A stretch of DNA of 64,000 bases. It comes from Bacteroidia bacterium. GTDB lineage: Bacteria > Bacteroidota > Bacteroidia > Chitinophagales > Chitinophagaceae. Below, in pieces: positions 36,621 to 44,415 of this stretch (its first letter is position 1; every line of letters starts with the position of its first letter). A program made the position numbers and the translations under genes. Under the pieces are notes generated by a model. That model ran no database searches, was not told the DNA's origin, and saw only the letters and a program-made list of their open reading frames with translations. The stretch is from assembly GCA_030429205.1 (NCBI GenBank), contig JAUICZ010000001.1, forward strand, positions 734,806-798,805. The letters run 5' to 3'.

Positions 36621-37341
36621 TATGATATTCCAAGAATGTTTTGTCTGGTAAGAACTTATGAGGTTTGATAATTTTCTTGTTGTTATACTTTTTAAAGTGA
36701 TATGCCAATCCTTTGTTATCAGTTAGTAATTCTTGAGCTACAAGTATTTTATAATCTGGTGTTATAGTAATGAGCCCTTTATCAAATGCTTTATCATGAA
36801 GGGCATTTAAGGCTAGCCCATTCTGTGGGTTAGTTCTATTTTTCGTGTCATCCTTCCATGGTATTATATGACTAGCGATCAATAACTCTGTCGTATTGAT
36901 ACCCGTTATGCAACATTTATTTTCAAATGCAGCTAATACTGCACTTCTAAAGAAGTCTTGATATACTCTTGTTTTAACTAACCTCAGTTTATCTTTCCCT
37001 TCAGGTAGTTTTTTAGTACTGTATGTACTAGATTTTTTTAGTTCTAGTTTAGAACTCTCTAATACAAGCTTATTCCAGTTATTATTGAACTCATCCCATA
37101 TCTCTTCATCTAAGTGGCTTCTGTTCGTTAAACCAACTACGCCTCTTGCTTTAAGTTCAGGGTCTAAACTTCCAAAGTTGCCAAGCTTTCTGGCAACAGC
37201 TCCGGGTGTTCGCCCTATTAATTCTGCAACTCTTTTTACTTCCTTGTTTCGAGAATGTGCTTGCCCAAAAGGTATCTCACAATACAGTTTGAATGCAATT
37301 ATGGTTTGTTCTCTAGTCCAAAGGTTTCTACGTTGATTCAT
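36598..37341 (-). CDS. HNH endonuclease, restriction-like
   Basis: 247 aa. The N-terminal 75 residues (WTREQTIIAFKLYCEIPFG, IGRTPGAVARKLGNF, ARGVVGLTNRS) form a helical module, probably DNA-binding, found with HNH nucleases of restriction type. The catalytic part shows CCITG (143-147), ASHIIPW (H158), NRTNPQNGLALNALHDKAFDKGL (N174, H182, D183) and TITPDYK, an HNH_2/PF13391-like pattern. It is AT-rich and followed by an overlapping unknown gene. No methylase gene is adjacent, so a classic restriction-modification pair is not evident. Confidence 0.85.
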   Translation of the reverse strand: MNQRRNLWTREQTIIAFKLYCEIPFGQAHSRNKEVKRVAELIGRTPGAVARKLGNFGSLDPELKARGVVGLTNRSHLDEEIWDEFNNNWNKLVLESSKLELKKSSTYSTKKLPEGKDKLRLVKTRVYQDFFRSAVLAAFENKCCITGINTTELLIASHIIPWKDDTKNRTNPQNGLALNALHDKAFDKGLITITPDYKILVAQELLTDNKGLAYHFKKYNNKKIIKPHKFLPDKTFLEYHNDIIFRK

Positions 37342-37580
37342 TATGACAAGTTACGCAAAAGCATTATTACTCCTCAACAGCTGCAAATACATTGCTACAT
37401 GATCTATTCATGCAAAAATGAATTTGCATCGCTGCGTTTGTATGTAAGAAACAGGAAAACTCTGTTCTTGTTCCACACAAGTAACAAACTGTTGGTTGGT
37501 CATTCAGAATCCAGAAATTATTGAACACGCACAAAATTAAGTGTGTGTAACATTCTATTCAATCGGAAATAAGTGAACTT

Positions 37581-37835
37581 TTACTCAAACCCTTCGCTAA
37601 AAAACTCTTCGAGCGTCATGCCGAAGGCGCGGACGATTTTAAGCAGATTGACAAACGTGATATTGTGCCCTCTTTCATATCTGCCATATTGTGTTCTGGG
37701 GAAATCGTGAGCATACGCAAAAGTCTCATGGCTAGAGTAACCATGTTCAATTCTAAGTTCCCTTATTCTTTTACCCAACATTTTCATGTATTCCTCTTCT
37801 GTAGGCAACTTTAGCGACTTTTTACTTTTGCTCAT
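37581..37835 (-). CDS. XRE-family helix-turn-helix regulator
   Basis: 84 aa. One HTH_3 domain (about 18-75): LGKRIRELRIEHGYSSHETFAYAHDFPRTQYGRYERGHN, then LLKIVRAFGMTLEEFFSEGF. It is a small DNA-binding protein of phage/plasmid style. It is divergent from the 71-aa gene at 37933. The 97-base gap between them holds a palindrome that could be its operator. Confidence 0.88.
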   Translation of the reverse strand: MSKSKKSLKLPTEEEYMKMLGKRIRELRIEHGYSSHETFAYAHDFPRTQYGRYERGHNITFVNLLKIVRAFGMTLEEFFSEGFE

Positions 37836-37886
37836 GAACGAAAAGTATAGTATGCACCATTTTTAAGGCACCTCATTTATGTGAAC

Positions 37887-37896
37887 CATTTAAATG
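37887..37896. promoter_or_regulatory. Candidate operator palindrome between the XRE and 71-aa genes
   Basis: CATTTAAATG is a perfect 10-base palindrome. It lies about 15 bases upstream of a TATATTTA (37911-37918), a near match to the -7 element of the small gene at 37933, so it covers the -33 region. Binding by the XRE protein is a guess from position only. Confidence 0.3.
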
Positions 37897-37932
37897 TGAA
37901 TAAATGTTTGTATATTTACCCCAAAAAATACC

Positions 37933-38148
37933 ATGAACAACCACTTTGAAAACCTGCCCTACAGGGCCGATGAGCTGTCGGCATATGTGTTTAGTATAGA
38001 TACTTTTGTTATTGGTTTAAAAAACGGAAAGGTGGTCCGCTATGTGGCAGAAGACCCCGAGGCTTTTATTGCATGGCTGTCCGAAAAAGGTGTGAGAAAC
38101 ATTAACGATGAGGTAGGCAGTATGGTGTATGACCATTACTTTCCCTAA
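37933..38148 (+). CDS. Small hypothetical protein
   Basis: 71 aa, acidic, soluble. It starts at ATG 37933 and has alpha/beta character (AYVFSIDTFVIGLKNGKVVRYVAEDPEAFIAWLSEKGVRNI). I know no family with certainty. The divergent XRE regulator suggests that its expression is controlled; the pair resembles the layout of a small toxin-antitoxin or phage-control module, but nothing in the protein shows a toxic activity. Confidence 0.6.
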   Translation: MNNHFENLPYRADELSAYVFSIDTFVIGLKNGKVVRYVAEDPEAFIAWLSEKGVRNINDEVGSMVYDHYFP

Positions 38149-38300
38149 AGAAAACCGATGACGCTTTACCGTCGTTTGGTTTCGTATTGTTTCCCAGCGG
38201 TAGCGGGGCAGGCGTATAGTTTATTTGCCGTTTTATGCCGATAGTTAAGCGTTGCCTGTGCCGTCGCTTAAACGACTATTATTGTAACTTACAGCCCCAA

Positions 38301-38744
38301 ATGAGCAATACCATTACTATAACGGAAAGCATTTTTATTGCCCGCACACCTGAGGAGGTGTATGATTTTACACAAGATTTAAGCAAGCGCCACGAGTGGG
38401 ACAGGCTGGTGAAACAAGCCGCAGTGCTGGAAACAGAGCCTAACCGTTTGGTGAAGATGATCGCCAAAGACGACTCTGAAATGACCATCCGCTATACACT
38501 GGAGCAAAGGCCTGAGAAAACCAGCCTTACGATATTGGAGACCAACTCTCAAATGATGGGCAGCGGCGGCGACAGCACATGGCAGTACGAAGCTCAGGAT
38601 GGTGGTACACTCTGGACACAGGTAAACAACATTAATTTAAAAGACGCAATCTGGGCAAAGCTCATGCTGCCGATGGCTGCCAAGTACTTTAAAGACAAGA
38701 CCATACAAGCCATGCAAAAGGTAAAGGAGATAATGGAGGGGTGA
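38301..38744 (+). CDS. SRPBCC (START/polyketide-cyclase-like) family protein
   Basis: 147 aa from ATG 38301. The frame opens at 38235, but residues before MSNTITITESIFI look non-coding. The layout is typical of SRPBCC: TPEEVYDFTQDLSKRHEWDRLVKQA, TIRYTLEQRPEKTSLTIL, and TLWTQVNNI with a C-terminal helix AAKYFKDKTIQAMQKVKEI. The fold binds hydrophobic ligands and the ligand is unknown. Composition resembles the core genome more than the AT-rich island genes around it. Confidence 0.78.
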   Translation: MSNTITITESIFIARTPEEVYDFTQDLSKRHEWDRLVKQAAVLETEPNRLVKMIAKDDSEMTIRYTLEQRPEKTSLTILETNSQMMGSGGDSTWQYEAQDGGTLWTQVNNINLKDAIWAKLMLPMAAKYFKDKTIQAMQKVKEIMEG

Positions 38745-38756
38745 TGCCTAATAAAC

Positions 38757-39614
38757 TTAGCTCGCGTCGTAAGCGGTGATCTGCTCTTTACAAAGAGCAT
38801 CGGCAATGGATTGTAGGGTACGTACACGCTCTATAAGTGTGGCCAGTTCTGTTTCTGAGATGGTGTAGGTTTTGCTGTAGCGGGCATCTATATAGCCGCG
38901 CTTCAAGAGGTCGAACAGGTGGCGCTCTTCTTTACTGTTTTGCGGAAACACCAAAGCCAGCTCTTTAGAAAAACGCTTGGTGTAGCGGTATAGTTTCGAC
39001 AGGCTGTGTGTACGTGGTTTGTAACCCGTATATACCAGCAATACGGCATTGTAGGTACGCTCTGCTGCCTGGTGTAATTGGAATGCTCCAATTTTTAAAT
39101 CCTTCTTTTCTAGTCTGCCTTCTGTAATTTCTAAGAAACTTAATGCACTCTTAAACCATATTTCATAATCTTCCAGCGCAATGGCTTTCTTTTCCTGCGG
39201 TGTCAATTCGCGGGGTTGTGCAAAGGTTTCGTTGCCTGCATCGTACAGTAGTATCCCTTCTTTTTGTATATCGGCAAAAAAGTAGCGGTTCTGTTCCAGC
39301 ATGCGGTTGATGTGCTCCATGTTGTGCGCTACAATGTTCACGGGCGTGTGCAGGTCGAACTTATTTTCTACATGGCTTTCTATCTCGTAGTCCTTCAGCT
39401 CGTTATCTTTTTTGGTCACTACCAGTATATCATAATCGCTGATGTACTCGTAAGTGATGTTGTCTTTCACGGTAATATCTTCTACCCAGTTGCCCGTGGC
39501 ATGGCTGCCGAACAGGATGATCTTCTCCGGGTCTGCCACCTGTTTGATGATCTCGATGATCCTGTGTACCTGCTCTTGTTTATGTTCGGGCAAATGCGCC
39601 AGTGATGTGTTCAT
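38757..39614 (-). CDS. Nucleotidyltransferase-HEPN fusion protein
   Basis: 285 aa. The N-terminal minimal nucleotidyltransferase (MNT) has LFGSHATGNW (36-43) and SDYDILVV (59-66), the GSxxxG and DxD signature; a third acidic residue may be D87. Residues about 140-280 form a HEPN-like four-helix domain: ALEDYEIWFKSALSFLE, GAFQLHQAAERTYNAVLLVYTGYKPRTHSLSKL and GYIDARYSKTY. No canonical RX4-6H RNase motif is obvious. MNT and HEPN as separate genes are a toxin-antitoxin pair in other bacteria; as a fusion the role is unclear. Confidence 0.82.
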   Translation of the reverse strand: MNTSLAHLPEHKQEQVHRIIEIIKQVADPEKIILFGSHATGNWVEDITVKDNITYEYISDYDILVVTKKDNELKDYEIESHVENKFDLHTPVNIVAHNMEHINRMLEQNRYFFADIQKEGILLYDAGNETFAQPRELTPQEKKAIALEDYEIWFKSALSFLEITEGRLEKKDLKIGAFQLHQAAERTYNAVLLVYTGYKPRTHSLSKLYRYTKRFSKELALVFPQNSKEERHLFDLLKRGYIDARYSKTYTISETELATLIERVRTLQSIADALCKEQITAYDAS

Positions 39615-39729
39615 AATGCAGCAGGTAAATTACAATCTTTTTTTGAGGGGGAGGAGGAGAGCATTTAAGTAAATTTTCGAATGAAAATATTAATATAGAG
39701 GTAGGAGTTAATAATACTAAATATCTACT

Positions 39730-41652
39730 ATGAGAATAAGTAAGTTGATAATAGATGAGTCTAAAACTAATAGTAAAGGACTGCAAAAAATAAATCTGTA
39801 TAAAAAGAGTTTTGGCGAGTTAGTTGCGCTAGTTGGTAAAAATGGTGCAGGCAAAAGTAGAATACTGGATATTATCAAGGATTACATAAAAAATGTAGAC
39901 GCAGATGATTTATTAGATCAACAATTAATTTATATTCCAAAAGAAGTTTCTGGTTCTTACAATAATAGAGTTAATGAAGCAATAAATGAGTTCCAAAAAA
40001 CAGGGCTTTCTATCGATGAATTTTTTCTAAAGGAAAGAAACCACGCGAGGGCACTAAATACTATAGCGAGTAACGTTAATAAACTTGGATCTCACTATAT
40101 AAAAGTAATTGATAGCAAAGTTTTAACTAGCATTAAGCAAAGTTTACAAACTAAAAATGGTTTTAAAGATATTATAGATTATATATCAGGCAATTTTGAT
40201 TTTACTTCATCAAGTAAACCAGTAATAAATGAGTTTGACTATATAAATTCCAATAGCACAATTTCAATATTACAGGATATTGCAGACAAATGTGCAATCG
40301 ACAGGCTGATTCACTTAAAAGAGATTGATGAAAAACAAAAGAGTGATAGATTAGATACTAGTGTATCTAATAAAAATTTTCAAATAATAAAAAAATACAT
40401 AAAAACATTCCTTGGCAAAGATTTGTCTTTTGATGAAAATTTTAAGGGAAATGTATTAAGTAGTAATCTGACCTTAGATTCATCAAAGTTTGAAATAGAT
40501 ATTTTGTCGCCTGGTGAAAAGACTCTTTTTGCATATGCTATGTTATTCGCTTTTTACGAAATCTATAGCAGTCTTAATCCAAAACATTACATAATAATAA
40601 TTGATGAGCCAGAGTTGCATTTACATCCTGGAGCTCAAGTGCAATTAATAGATGCCTTGCGCAGACTTGTAAAGAATACGGGACAGTTATGGGTTGCGAC
40701 TCACTCTTTAGCAATCATATCTCATTTAGAGTATAATGAGATTATGCTAGTAAAAGACAACCAGTTACTACCACCGTCTACCGATCGTTTAGAGGAGATT
40801 TTTAGAGATTTAATGGTAGTAGATGAACATAGAGAAGAGTTGCATGAATTCATATCATCGCTAAGTGATTGGGCGTACTCTAGATTTATTTTTCAATGCT
40901 TTAGAACACCAGAAATAATAACTGCTTCAAACAAAAATGACCCACAGTATCAATTATTTAAGAAGTTCATCTCTTCATCTAATTCAATCAAATTTTTAGA
41001 TTTTGGTGCAGGACATGGTAGAGTCCTTAAACTAATTAATGAAGATGATGATTTAGCTAAAAAAATTCAATATTCTGCATATGAGCCTAACAAAAAATTT
41101 AAAAATGAGTTGGAAGAAATCGCAGACAGTTATTATGATGATGTAGATAGCATTCCTAAAAAAGAATTTAATGTGGTTTTACTATGTAATGTTTTGCATG
41201 AGATTGAGGTTACAGAATGGGTAGAAACACTCAATAAAATTAAGGGTTCATTGAAAGATGACGGATACCTTATAATAATAGAGGATTTACATCTACCGAA
41301 AGGAGAAAATGCAAATAAGTTTGGTTATGTCATTTTAGATAGCGAGTATTTAGATGATTTAATGGGTTTTGAGGATGACAGTAATGCAATAGTATTAAAA
41401 CATGAGAACCCTAGGTATAAAGATCGGCTAGTATTTTATGCGGTAAAAAAGGGGGATGTTAATACAAATATTCAGTGTGTTTGGAATGCTGTAGCTAGGC
41501 TTTCTGACGATCTTTTAGAAAAAATTAAGGATATACGTTTTAATGATAACGACGTGAAAAATGCAAGGTTATATGCTAACTACTCACAACTTTATATAAA
41601 CAGCTTATTAGCATCGCAGGAGGTAAAAAAGGTTATGGAAAGTACAAAATGA
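39730..41652 (+). CDS. ABC/SMC-type ATPase fused to a class-I SAM-dependent methyltransferase
   Basis: 640 aa, strongly AT-rich against its neighbour alaS. Residues 1-345 form an AAA_21-like ATPase with Walker A GKNGAGKS (36-43), ABC-type signature LSPGEKT (259-265), Walker B IIIIDEPELHLHPG (288-301) and H-loop VATHS (322-326). Between Walker A and the signature lies a helical insert (about 75-240). Residues about 405-575 form a methyltransferase domain with motif I LDFGAGHGRVL (423-433), acidic ligand YEPN (451-454), NVVLLCNVLHEIE (481-493) and DDGYLIIIED (510-519). A further helical tail ends at 640. It is a single uninterrupted frame. Substrate unknown; the gene stands alone on its strand. 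Confidence 0.85.
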   Translation: MRISKLIIDESKTNSKGLQKINLYKKSFGELVALVGKNGAGKSRILDIIKDYIKNVDADDLLDQQLIYIPKEVSGSYNNRVNEAINEFQKTGLSIDEFFLKERNHARALNTIASNVNKLGSHYIKVIDSKVLTSIKQSLQTKNGFKDIIDYISGNFDFTSSSKPVINEFDYINSNSTISILQDIADKCAIDRLIHLKEIDEKQKSDRLDTSVSNKNFQIIKKYIKTFLGKDLSFDENFKGNVLSSNLTLDSSKFEIDILSPGEKTLFAYAMLFAFYEIYSSLNPKHYIIIIDEPELHLHPGAQVQLIDALRRLVKNTGQLWVATHSLAIISHLEYNEIMLVKDNQLLPPSTDRLEEIFRDLMVVDEHREELHEFISSLSDWAYSRFIFQCFRTPEIITASNKNDPQYQLFKKFISSSNSIKFLDFGAGHGRVLKLINEDDDLAKKIQYSAYEPNKKFKNELEEIADSYYDDVDSIPKKEFNVVLLCNVLHEIEVTEWVETLNKIKGSLKDDGYLIIIEDLHLPKGENANKFGYVILDSEYLDDLMGFEDDSNAIVLKHENPRYKDRLVFYAVKKGDVNTNIQCVWNAVARLSDDLLEKIKDIRFNDNDVKNARLYANYSQLYINSLLASQEVKKVMESTK

Positions 41653-41697
41653 GTCCCACCGTCTTTTTCTTTACTTTTGCAGCCATAATATTACAGT

Positions 41698-44319
41698 ATG
41701 CTAACTGCGAACGAGATACGCCAACAGTTTTTAGATTTCTTCAAAGAAAAAGGGCACCAGATAGTACCCTCTGCACCTATTGTGGTGAAGAACGACCCCA
41801 CGCTGATGTTCATCAACGCGGGGATGAACCAGTTTAAAGATGCTTTTTTGGGTAACCAGCCTGCGCCCAGTCCGCGTGTGGCAGATACGCAGAAATGTTT
41901 GCGCGTGAGCGGTAAGCACAACGATCTGGAAGAGGTGGGTGTAGATACCTACCATCATACCATGTTCGAGATGCTGGGCAACTGGAGCTTTGGCGACTAC
42001 TTTAAGAAAGAAGCGATTGCGTGGAGTTGGGAGCTGCTGACTGAGGTATACAAAATTGATAAAGACCGTTTGTACGTCACCATTTTTGAAGGCGACAGCG
42101 GCGACAACTTACCTAAAGATCAGGAGGCGTACGACTACTGGAAAGAGTGGATAGCAGAAGACCGCATACTGTTAGGTAATAAGAAAGATAATTTTTGGGA
42201 GATGGGCGACATTGGCCCTTGCGGGCCATGTAGCGAGATACATATAGACTGCCGTAGCGATGAAGAACGTGCACAGGTAGATGGTAAGACACTGGTAAAT
42301 GCAGACCATCCGCAGGTGATAGAGATATGGAACAATGTGTTCATGGAGTTCAACCGCCAGAAAGACGGCAGCCTACAGCAGCTACCTGCCAAGCATGTAG
42401 ATACCGGTATGGGACTGGAGCGTTTGGTGCGCGTATTGCAAAACAAACAAAGTAACTACGATACAGACCTGTTCACCAACACCATTGGTGAGATAGAAAA
42501 GATAACGGGTAAGAAATACGGCTATACGGATAGTAAAGAAGATATTGCCTTCCGTGTTATCGCCGATCATATTCGTGCTATTGCCTTTACGATTACTGAT
42601 GGTCAGTTACCATCGAGTAACGGAGCTGGTTATGTGATACGCAGGATCTTGCGCCGTGCGGTGCGTTACTATTTCTCTTATTTAGATTATAAGCAACCAT
42701 TACTGAACCAATTGATACCACAATTGGCAGCACAGTTCGGCGGAGTATTCCCTGAGTTGAAAGACCAACAGAGCTTGGTGGTAAAAGTGATCAAAGAAGA
42801 AGAAGATGCTTTCCTTAAAACTTTGGATAAGGGTTTAAAGAAAGTAGACGAGATAACAGCTAACAATAAAGATAATACCATCTCGGGTGTAGTAGCATTT
42901 GAGCTGAACGATACTTACGGTTTCCCGATTGACCTTACAGAACTCATTGCCAAAGAAAAAGGCTTTGAGGTAGACCTGAAAGGTTTTGAGGCAGAGCTAC
43001 AAAAGCAAAAAGACCGTAGCCGCGCCGCAACAGCACTGGATACAGAAGACTGGGTAGTGGTGAACAAAGGCAACGAAGTGAACTTTGTAGGCTACGATAG
43101 CTTAGAGGCTAAGGCAGAGGTATTGCGCTACCGTAAGGTAAAAGCCAAGAAGAAAGAACTATACCAACTGGTACTGAACACCACACCTTTCTACGCAGAG
43201 AGTGGGGGACAAGTGGGTGATAAAGGAACCTTGACCATCGGTACAGATGTCATCAACATCTTCGATACGAAGAAAGAGAACGACCTCATCATCCACTTTA
43301 CAGATAAGATACCTGCCAGCTTAGAGGGTGAGGTAACAGCAAAAGTAAACGACAGCAAACGTCGCGAGACAGAGATACACCACAGTGCCACACACTTGTT
43401 GCATGCAGCATTGCGCAGTGTACTGGGCGATCATGTAGAACAAAAAGGTTCTTTAGTAAACGATGAACATCTTCGTTTCGACTTCTCACACTTTGCAAAA
43501 GTGACGGATGAAGAGGTTGCGCAGATTGAGGCTATGGTGAATGAAAAGATCCGCCAAAACCACCCTGTGGTAATCAAAGAAATGGCCAAGGACGAAGCAG
43601 TGGAGATGGGTGCTATGGCTTTGTTTGGCGAGAAGTATGGCGATAAAGTACGTGTGGTGATCATAGACCCTGAATACTCTATAGAGCTTTGTGGTGGTAC
43701 GCATGTAGGTGCAACAGGAGAGCTGGGTATGTTTAAAATAAAGCACGAGAGTGCAGTAGCTGCAGGGGTACGCCGTATAGAAGCTGTGAGCGGTAAAGCG
43801 GCTGAACAATATATCAACAACAACCTGAACCTGCTGGAAGAGTTGAAAGCAGCACTCAACAACCAAAAGAACCCACTGCAGGCAGTTGAAAAACTACAAA
43901 AAGAAAAAGCACAGCTAGAGAAACACGCAGAGATGCTGGAGGCTCGTCAACTGGTAGCCATTCGCAACGAGGTACTACAGAAAGATGAAGTAGTAGGCGA
44001 CATAAACTTTGTTGCAGACATCGTTGAAGTTGCTTCTGCAGATGCGCTTAAAAAATTATGCTTCGATATTAAGCACCATGTGAATGACCATGTGGTAGTA
44101 TTAGGTGCTAATATAGACGGTAAAGCATTTGTAGCTATTGGGGTAGACGAAAAGGTAATAGCAGCAAAAGAAATAGACGCTAACACTCTCATCAAGAAGC
44201 ATGTAGCACCACTGATAAAAGGTGGTGGCGGTGGTCAGAAAACACTGGCTACAGCAGGTGGTCAAAACGCCGCTGCACTGCAACAAGTGATAGATACCGT
44301 GAAGGGGCTATTAGCTTAA
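41698..44319 (+). CDS. alaS: Alanyl-tRNA synthetase
   Basis: 873 aa. Catalytic domain begins IRQQFLDFFKEKGHQIVPSAPIVVKNDPTLMFINAGMNQFKD, followed by THHTMFEMLGNWSFGDYFK-like segments (YHHTMFEMLGNWSFGDYFK), MGDIGPCGPCSEIH and NGAGYVIRRILRRAVR. The editing domain shows HHSATHLLHAALR and IELCGGTHVGATGE (zinc-site Cys/His). The C-terminal DHHA1-type C-Ala domain ends with KGGGGGQKTLATAGGQ. Length and order are standard. It is core sequence immediately after the AT-rich ATPase-methyltransferase gene. Confidence 0.97.
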   Translation: MLTANEIRQQFLDFFKEKGHQIVPSAPIVVKNDPTLMFINAGMNQFKDAFLGNQPAPSPRVADTQKCLRVSGKHNDLEEVGVDTYHHTMFEMLGNWSFGDYFKKEAIAWSWELLTEVYKIDKDRLYVTIFEGDSGDNLPKDQEAYDYWKEWIAEDRILLGNKKDNFWEMGDIGPCGPCSEIHIDCRSDEERAQVDGKTLVNADHPQVIEIWNNVFMEFNRQKDGSLQQLPAKHVDTGMGLERLVRVLQNKQSNYDTDLFTNTIGEIEKITGKKYGYTDSKEDIAFRVIADHIRAIAFTITDGQLPSSNGAGYVIRRILRRAVRYYFSYLDYKQPLLNQLIPQLAAQFGGVFPELKDQQSLVVKVIKEEEDAFLKTLDKGLKKVDEITANNKDNTISGVVAFELNDTYGFPIDLTELIAKEKGFEVDLKGFEAELQKQKDRSRAATALDTEDWVVVNKGNEVNFVGYDSLEAKAEVLRYRKVKAKKKELYQLVLNTTPFYAESGGQVGDKGTLTIGTDVINIFDTKKENDLIIHFTDKIPASLEGEVTAKVNDSKRRETEIHHSATHLLHAALRSVLGDHVEQKGSLVNDEHLRFDFSHFAKVTDEEVAQIEAMVNEKIRQNHPVVIKEMAKDEAVEMGAMALFGEKYGDKVRVVIIDPEYSIELCGGTHVGATGELGMFKIKHESAVAAGVRRIEAVSGKAAEQYINNNLNLLEELKAALNNQKNPLQAVEKLQKEKAQLEKHAEMLEARQLVAIRNEVLQKDEVVGDINFVADIVEVASADALKKLCFDIKHHVNDHVVVLGANIDGKAFVAIGVDEKVIAAKEIDANTLIKKHVAPLIKGGGGGQKTLATAGGQNAAALQQVIDTVKGLLA

Positions 44320-44326
44320 CACGGGC

Positions 44327-44356
44327 TTATCCACACCCATTTGCAGAATATCCACA
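44327..44356 (+). promoter_or_regulatory. Two DnaA-box-like sites upstream of dnaN
   Basis: TTATCCACA (44327-44335) matches the DnaA box consensus TTATNCACA exactly, and ATATCCACA (44348-44356) differs at one base; both are in the same orientation, 21 bases apart. They lie just before the dnaN promoter. They may serve DnaA control of dnaN or be part of a replication-origin region. No AT-rich unwinding element or further boxes were seen in this short gap. Confidence 0.5.
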
Positions 44357-44383
44357 GCGCGGTTCAATAGCGGTGCAAACAGT

Positions 44384-44391
44384 TATCTTTG
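44384..44391 (+). promoter_or_regulatory. -7 element TATCTTTG before dnaN
   Basis: TATCTTTG fits TAnnTTTG and lies 24 bases before the dnaN ATG; an imperfect -33 (TTC) is at 44363-44365 with an 18-base spacer. The DnaA-box-like sites lie just upstream. Confidence 0.5.
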
Positions 44392-44415
44392 TTAGCACTA
44401 AATTAATATTGACGT

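Noticed and set aside
37255-37524. Plus-strand 89-codon frame over the HNH gene start
   Set aside because: It overlaps the strongly supported nuclease N-terminus on the other strand and has no recognisable protein features.
36598-41652. HNH nuclease plus ATPase read as a Septu (PtuA/PtuB) defence pair
   Set aside because: The HNH gene is 2.4 kb away, on the opposite strand, with four unrelated genes in between, and has a restriction-type N-terminal module; the ATPase carries a methyltransferase not present in PtuA.
39730-41652. ATPase and methyltransferase as two genes joined by a missed stop
   Set aside because: The frame is continuous, the linker (about 345-405) is well-formed helical sequence, and no start codon with plausible spacing precedes the methyltransferase part.
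44320-44415. Replication origin at dnaN
   Set aside because: Only two DnaA-box-like sites in a 96-base gap, with no AT-rich unwinding region and no dnaA nearby; kept as a regulatory candidate only.
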